Assembly: GCA_013152355.1 (NCBI GenBank)
Contig: JAADGO010000182.1
Location: 8,182 to 41,581 of the forward strand
DNA from: Chlorobiota bacterium
GTDB taxonomy: Bacteria; Bacteroidota; Bacteroidia; Bacteroidales; Prolixibacteraceae
Direction of reading: 5' to 3'
Length of the DNA: 33,400 nucleotides
The notes under the pieces are model-generated. The model was given only the letters and a program-made list of their open reading frames with translations. It did not search any database and was not told the origin of the DNA. The first letter of the stretch is position 1. Every line of letters starts with the position of its first letter. Both the position numbers and the translations under genes were made by a program. Below are positions 31,574 to 33,400 of the stretch, in pieces.

Positions 31574-33400
31574 TTAAAATTGATAATTCATTGAAACATT
31601 AATAAGGTTGTCGTCCCTGCTTCCGGCATAGGAAATAGTAAGCACAGCCATATCAAAAGGCGACAGCCAAAAACCAATACCATAACCATCGTGCCAGCGC
31701 GAGGAGCTTTCGCCCTCAAGCCACACACGGCCCACATCATTGAATAACAACATTCCGGTAGTACCGTTTAAAACGTATGTTTTAAATTGTTTAAACCTGA
31801 TTCGTATTTCCGTATTCAGGTAGAGTGAAGCATCGCCATAGAACCTTGTACGGCGAAAGCCCCGCAGATTTTCTTTTTGGCCAAGTGTAGCAGCTTCGTT
31901 AAACACATAAGCACCGAAAAGTCTTTCCCCGCCAAGCCTCACTGCATAAACAACCCGGGGGCGTTGAGAAAAGCTCAGGTAAGAAGTCCACTCCCCTGAT
32001 ATTTTTGTAAAATCGGGGGAATTGTTATTTAGCCCTATGAAATGTGCAATCTCTGTTTCCAGATACATTCCGCGAGTATGGAACATATTGCTGCCGGCAA
32101 ATCCTTCCTCCTTTTTCACACCCCTTTTTGATATGGAGTTCAACTCATAATTGAAACAAACTCCTGCATACGAATGCGGTAGCAGTGCATCCCGGGAAAG
32201 GCCATTTTGTGGGAAGTCTGAAATAAAACGGCCAGGGGTAGCCTCCACATCCGTATTCTTATAAAAGAATCCAAGCCCTGCTTTGTGGATTTTATCTTTG
32301 TCAAGGAATCTCACGATATCTGTTTTTACATAGTATTCGCTCATCCTTAACCAATAATATTCCTTTTCAGATTTATCAACCTGCCATGTAGTTTCATTCC
32401 CCATGCCAAAATAATTGCTTACATAACCTGGTGATTTTATATCGGCAACTAAGCCAAAATCAAAATGCTTCAAAGGATAAATATTCCTTCCTGCAAAATG
32501 AAAATTAAAGGCTTTTGTCGAGAATACATAATTAGCCAGGAACTCATAATCCTGACGATGATAGCGCGAATATTTACTGATATCAGCCCCTCCGCCAAGA
32601 AAAACACCATCATCCTGATTATAGCCCATAGACAAAGCCGGATAAACGATGTCATACTCAAAGTCCTCCCGGTCGTATTTCAGTTCTTCTTTATCGTAGG
32701 TAGTTTTGATACGTTTTTTTACCGAATAAGATAAATCGGTGCTCTTTTTATCATATATGGTAATAAATCGGGGAATCTTTGTGCCTTCATAGATAACCTT
32801 GTCTTCGTCACCTCCTCCGATGATGGTGAGGCTGATCTTGTTCTTAGCACTCCCTTTTATGAAAAAACGGTCTTTCCCTCCGAACCCGTAGATTCGAATT
32901 GCCCCTGTTTCAGAAGCATAAAAAACCCGATGATAAATTTCAACTCCTTTTTCATTTTTCTTTTTAAGGTGATACCCCGTTATACGGATAGTTGTATCGT
33001 CAGGCACAACTATTTCGAACAGGTCTTTCTCATTAGTGCCTGTAATGCCCACCTCCCTGGCAAGGGATAAATATAATTTCCTTGCCATTGGTTCCAGGTT
33101 TTCAAGCCTGGCTTTTAATATTTCTGCAGTTCGGCCGGCACATAGTGGCCGGACTTCTTCCGGGAAACTCAATACCGCTTTATCGATTTGTTCGGGTGTC
33201 AGCAAGATTCTAAGAGAGTCGATTTGCCGGAGCCAATCTTCCCAATCACTCTGTATCAGGAAAGAGCGGTCGAAAAAGCGTGCATTGAAAGCAAGCCCCT
33301 CAATATTCTCTGTATATTCATCGAAACCCTGAATTTTAGGCATAAGCCATTTTCGTGCAGCAATCCACGGAAGCACTCCTTCATTTACAAAGAATGCCTG
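31574..33400 (-). CDS. Omp85/BamA-like outer-membrane protein of the metallophosphoesterase-linked type (5' end outside window)
   Basis: The frame is open to the window edge (Q-A-F-F-V-N-E-G precede a GTG at 33376), so at least the N-terminal part is missing. About 608 residues are visible. The first part (GFDEYTENIEGLAFNARFFDRSFL, ESDWEDW-like and LTPEQIDKAV segments) matches the linker found in large Bacteroidota proteins that fuse a calcineurin-like metallophosphoesterase to an outer-membrane barrel. The last about 350 residues form an Omp85/surface-antigen barrel, with RRTRFYGDASLYLNTEIRIR, LLFNDVGRVW, GYGIGFWLSPFDMAVLTISY and a terminal F. It is upstream of the histidine phosphatase gene by 4 bases. 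Whether the phosphoesterase domain is really present cannot be seen here. Confidence 0.8.
   Translation of the reverse strand, partial: QAFFVNEGVLPWIAARKWLMPKIQGFDEYTENIEGLAFNARFFDRSFLIQSDWEDWLRQIDSLRILLTPEQIDKAVLSFPEEVRPLCAGRTAEILKARLENLEPMARKLYLSLAREVGITGTNEKDLFEIVVPDDTTIRITGYHLKKKNEKGVEIYHRVFYASETGAIRIYGFGGKDRFFIKGSAKNKISLTIIGGGDEDKVIYEGTKIPRFITIYDKKSTDLSYSVKKRIKTTYDKEELKYDREDFEYDIVYPALSMGYNQDDGVFLGGGADISKYSRYHRQDYEFLANYVFSTKAFNFHFAGRNIYPLKHFDFGLVADIKSPGYVSNYFGMGNETTWQVDKSEKEYYWLRMSEYYVKTDIVRFLDKDKIHKAGLGFFYKNTDVEATPGRFISDFPQNGLSRDALLPHSYAGVCFNYELNSISKRGVKKEEGFAGSNMFHTRGMYLETEIAHFIGLNNNSPDFTKISGEWTSYLSFSQRPRVVYAVRLGGERLFGAYVFNEAATLGQKENLRGFRRTRFYGDASLYLNTEIRIRFKQFKTYVLNGTTGMLLFNDVGRVWLEGESSSRWHDGYGIGFWLSPFDMAVLTISYAGSRDDNLINVSMNYQF

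Overview
The window looks like a chromosomal segment from a Bacteroidota bacterium, probably a Bacteroidales/Marinilabiliales-type environmental lineage. The reasons are: Bacteroidota-style promoter elements (a -7 box TAnnTTTG with TTTG upstream), an ExbB / small membrane protein / ExbD / ExbD cluster, an Omp85-type barrel of the metallophosphoesterase-linked kind, LolA-like and MMPL envelope genes, a 'four helix bundle' (23S intervening-sequence type) gene, and moderately AT-rich DNA. Most of the window is ordinary housekeeping sequence. There is no prophage, transposase, CRISPR array or rRNA operon.

Layout. 1-993: 3' part of an alkaline phosphatase (its 5' end lies outside the window). 994-1396: non-coding. 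1397-2356: BASS-family transporter. 2510-5464 (minus): DEAD-box RNA helicase, DprA and a small membrane protein. 5567-7928 (plus): shikimate genes aroB-aroA. 8083-8355 (plus): a three-helix membrane protein resembling reductive dehalogenase anchor (RdhB/PceB) proteins. 8459-8902 (minus): tadA. 8996-10750 (plus): aspS, closed by a strong two-way terminator. 10821-13201 (minus): a four-gene ExbB/ExbD energy-transducing operon. 13426-13513 (minus): tRNA-Ser(GGA). 13584-15435 (minus): ansA and tatD. 15625-17553 (minus): dnaK with its terminator. 17773-18882 (plus): HGSNAT/NagX-like membrane acyltransferase. 19003-20536 (plus): panB and an RluA-type pseudouridine synthase. 20680-22446 (plus): Fe-type SOD, a 58-residue winged-helix protein directly behind it, and Ppx/GppA phosphatase.

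22479-29096 (minus) is the most interesting block. A TetR-family regulator sits at its head, followed by an MMPL/RND exporter, a LolA-like lipoprotein-sorting protein, an OMPLA (phospholipase A1)-like barrel with its catalytic His-Ser-Asn visible, and a DUF1302-like outer-membrane barrel. A 16-bp palindrome overlaps the tetR -7 element, and an imperfect copy (18 of 21 bases over the extended site) lies just upstream of the exporter gene. This suggests that one repressor controls both units. The set looks like an inner-membrane-to-outer-membrane lipid handling system with a built-in phospholipase. A four-helix-bundle cassette flanked by 8-bp-periodic AT-rich repeats is wedged between the exporter and LolA-like genes.

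29298-29746 (minus): a minimal nucleotidyltransferase (MNT antitoxin type) whose HEPN toxin partner has been reduced by an internal in-frame deletion to 50 residues. 29916-33400 (minus): a three-gene envelope operon made of an Omp85-type barrel (5' end outside the window), an exported histidine phosphatase and an SdiA-regulated/NHL-like lipoprotein. All functional calls rest on motif reading alone; no database search was possible.
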